DNA of 6,134 nt from Alphaproteobacteria bacterium (GTDB lineage Bacteria; Pseudomonadota; Alphaproteobacteria; UBA2136; UBA6156). Positions 4,883-6,134 of this stretch are shown piece after piece. The notes beneath the pieces were generated by a model, which was not told the DNA's origin, searched no databases, and saw only the letters and a list, made by a program, of their open reading frames with translations. The stretch is taken from positions 1 to 6,134 of the forward strand of contig JAIXXE010000037.1 in assembly GCA_027490875.1 (NCBI GenBank). Reading direction: 5' to 3'. The position numbers were made by a program, and so were the translations under genes. Each line of letters begins with the position of its first letter. Position 1 is the first letter of the stretch.

Positions 4883-5065
4883 GTACCTGTGGGTCTATCT
4901 TAAGCGTTTCAGTGGCCTGATGCAGACCATAGCAACGTTTAAGGTAGGCCCATTACTGATGAAGGTCATCGGTTCCGCCTTAAAAGGAACTTCACAGGGG
5001 CATGCAGCGGCCCGTCATGCACTCGCCCCCGCCAAAGCTGCTTGGGGGAGAGTTAGGAGGCCGAC
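4883..5065 (+). ncRNA. Structured leader RNA or small RNA ahead of the membrane-protein gene
   Basis: A stem of 20 uninterrupted pairs joins 4889-4908 to 4934-4953; 16 are Watson-Crick and 4 are G.U in the plus-strand RNA. Its 25-base loop contains a four-pair hairpin TCAG-TGGC-CTGA (4909-4920). Next come ACTGATGA-AGG-TCATCGGT (4955-4973), then GTTCC/GGAAC (4972-4976/4986-4990), which competes with it at two bases. Last, GGGGC (4997-5001) with GCCCC (5025-5029) and CCCCC (5026-5030) with GGGGG (5044-5048) are mutually exclusive; the latter ends 6 bases before the AGGAGG ribosome site. I recognise no known riboswitch. It may be a cis-acting leader of the 5066 gene or a separate small RNA. No protein in this stretch is supported. 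The start is inferred from the promoter. Confidence 0.4.
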
Positions 5066-5821
5066 ATGGCCAATGCAACCACGCCTCGCCGCCATAGCAT
5101 GCTGGCTCGGCTGGCTGACTTCTTCGGCAACACCGCCTCGGCAGATTTGCTTGAAAAGCAGCGAAAAGCCCGGGAAGATGCCCGCCTTGCAGCCGCTGTT
5201 GCGGAACGCGAGTTCACACGCAAGGAGGCGCAATGGCGAGAAGAAAGCCGCCGTTGGCTTGCAGAGCACGTGTTGCCGACGCTGATCGACGACGTGTTGA
5301 ATAAGCTCTTGGTGACTATGGCCAAGCGCAACCTTATCAAAGTCGTGGTAACGGAAGAAACCCTGCGTTCCTTGATGAGGGCCGTGAAACAAGGCCATCC
5401 CGACTACATGCTCCATCATCCAACCTCATCCACGGCGACCTTGGGCAAGACCCTATGGACAGAAAACGTGGTCTGGCTTGGTGAAAGCATGGCCAAAGAC
5501 CCACGAATGAAGGGGTTGAAGGTCTCGTACAGCTTTCATACCACGATGAAGGGAGGAGTCTCCAAGCTTACCATCAGCGAGGCCGTCATGTTCGGTGGGT
5601 TCCACCACCGCCCCGTGATAAGGGGCTGGGTATTCTTGATCACTGGCGTGGTTATGGGCCTCTCTGTGGTCGGTTTAATCCTCGCAGGTGCTACAAGTAT
5701 TCTTGGTGATCCAGCTGGAAGGGGTCCTTGGATATTTGCCTTCTTGGGAGCCTTTACCACCTCCCTTCTCGTCATGATTGTTTTTAGCCTTTATGATGAA
5801 CTCATCAGCGAGATGGACTGA
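5066..5821 (+). CDS. Uncharacterised coiled-coil protein with C-terminal two-helix membrane hairpin
   Basis: I do not recognise this 251-residue protein. It lacks a signal peptide. Residues about 26-66 (ADLLEKQRKAREDARLAAAVAEREFTRKE...) are highly charged and likely a coiled coil. A soluble middle part (70-180) has a mixed helix/strand look (LKVSYSFHTT, SKLTISEAVMFGGFH). Two membrane helices follow: about 188-209 (WVFLITGVVMGLSVVGLILAGA) and 222-243 (WIFAFLGAFTTSLLVMIVFSLY), joined by a short loop SILGDPAGRGP, then an acidic end DELISEMD. This predicts an inner-membrane protein with both ends in the cytoplasm. The start is firm: AGGAGG sits 5 bases before the ATG. It has a long structured leader and its own downstream hairpin, so it is probably a single-gene unit. 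The function cannot be inferred; a membrane-anchored scaffold or sensor is a guess. Confidence 0.82.
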   Translation: MANATTPRRHSMLARLADFFGNTASADLLEKQRKAREDARLAAAVAEREFTRKEAQWREESRRWLAEHVLPTLIDDVLNKLLVTMAKRNLIKVVVTEETLRSLMRAVKQGHPDYMLHHPTSSTATLGKTLWTENVVWLGESMAKDPRMKGLKVSYSFHTTMKGGVSKLTISEAVMFGGFHHRPVIRGWVFLITGVVMGLSVVGLILAGATSILGDPAGRGPWIFAFLGAFTTSLLVMIVFSLYDELISEMD

Positions 5822-5859
5822 TGCGCCCAGCGCCTACGCCCCCTGCTCACGACCATGTA

Positions 5860-5889
5860 ACCCCTCGCGCCGTAACTGGTGCGGGGGGT
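5860..5889 (+). terminator. Strong hairpin after the membrane-protein gene, probable terminator
   Basis: Arms 5860-5871 (ACCCCTCGCGCC) and 5878-5889 (GGTGCGGGGGGT) form 12 pairs, two of them G.U in the plus-strand RNA, around a 6-base loop GTAACT. No T tract follows, so it is a less typical terminator. It stands between the gene at 5066 and rnpB and would separate their transcripts. Confidence 0.5.
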
Positions 5890-5943
5890 GCTGTGTTGGG
5901 TGGGTGGTATTTAAGGCTTGCCTTGATTGACTAAGTTTGCCAT

Positions 5944-6134
5944 AGCGGGGGCGCATCCGGGTCATCGCGATTGAAAGATCGAGGAAAGTCCGGGCACCCG
6001 CACGTCACTTGGCCTGCGAACAGCAGGGCGGCCTTCCGCAAAGGCCGACCATAGGGCAACAGAAAACAAACCGCCACGGCCCGCGTAAGCTGACCGCGGT
6101 AAGGGCGAAACGGTGGGGTAAGAGCCCACCGCGC
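5944..6134 (+). ncRNA. rnpB: RNase P RNA, type A, 3' part beyond window
   Basis: This is the catalytic RNA that trims the 5' ends of pre-tRNAs. The universal blocks appear in order: GAGGAAAGTCCGGGC (5981-5995), the GGGCAACAGAAAACAAACCGCC block (about 6054-6075), and GGTAAGGGCGAAACGGTGGGGTAAGAGCCCACCGC (about 6099-6133). Between them, GGCC/GGCC (6031-6046) is a small stem. Bacterial RNase P RNAs are about 350-400 nt, so roughly half is present. The 5' end is an estimate; it may be a few bases either way, since the P1 partner strand is outside the window. A separate promoter is expected in 5890-5943, but I see no convincing -35/-10 pair. Confidence 0.95.

Noticed and set aside
4878..5285. 135-residue plus-strand reading frame starting with TTG
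   Set aside because: No ribosome site, overlaps the well-supported gene at 5066 by 220 bp, and its first part coincides with the base-paired leader.

Overview
The window looks like a moderately GC-rich Gram-negative bacterial chromosome, most likely proteobacterial with an alphaproteobacterial lean. Grounds are a bacterial type A RNase P RNA, MraZ, a HAD phosphatase of the kind usually joined to UbiA-type prenyltransferases, and dispersed palindromes of the 'gtcattgcgag' and 'gtcattcc' types. No single gene fixes the taxon, so this placement is tentative.

Left block (1-1781, minus strand): a tight operon reads atpC (short ATP synthase epsilon chain), a stand-alone HAD phosphatase, rbfA and truB (running off the left edge). 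Spacings are 6 bp, a 4 bp ATGA overlap and 4 bp. rbfA-truB is the familiar 30S maturation/tRNA modification pair, but infB is not upstream; atpC, itself separated from atpD, takes that place. Next (1894-3117, minus) is a secreted protein with three Cys/Trp repeats and a long glycine-rich domain, whose two halves differ sharply in codon use. Then comes a gene-free stretch (3118-3448) holding two different imperfect palindromic repeats and a possible mraZ terminator.

Right block: mraZ (3449-3973, minus) is alone, with no rsmH after it. The 345 bp upstream contain a 10-bp-phased run of TGGG boxes overlapping a likely sigma70 promoter, plus a perfect DnaA box. Two unrecognised plus-strand genes follow: a small ankyrin-like helical-repeat protein (4319-4735) ending in a clear intrinsic terminator, and a coiled-coil protein with two C-terminal membrane segments (5066-5821). 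Both have an upstream perfect 10 bp palindrome of the form ARGTATACYT. The second gene is preceded by a roughly 180 nt leader that begins with an uninterrupted 20 bp hairpin stem whose only non-Watson-Crick pairs are G.U. The window ends inside rnpB (plus strand), of which about half is present.

The core genes serve housekeeping roles (energy, ribosome and tRNA maturation, cell-wall cluster regulation, tRNA processing). The best candidates for undescribed biology are the structured leader with its membrane-protein gene, the shared palindromes, and the rearranged neighbourhoods of atpC/rbfA and mraZ.
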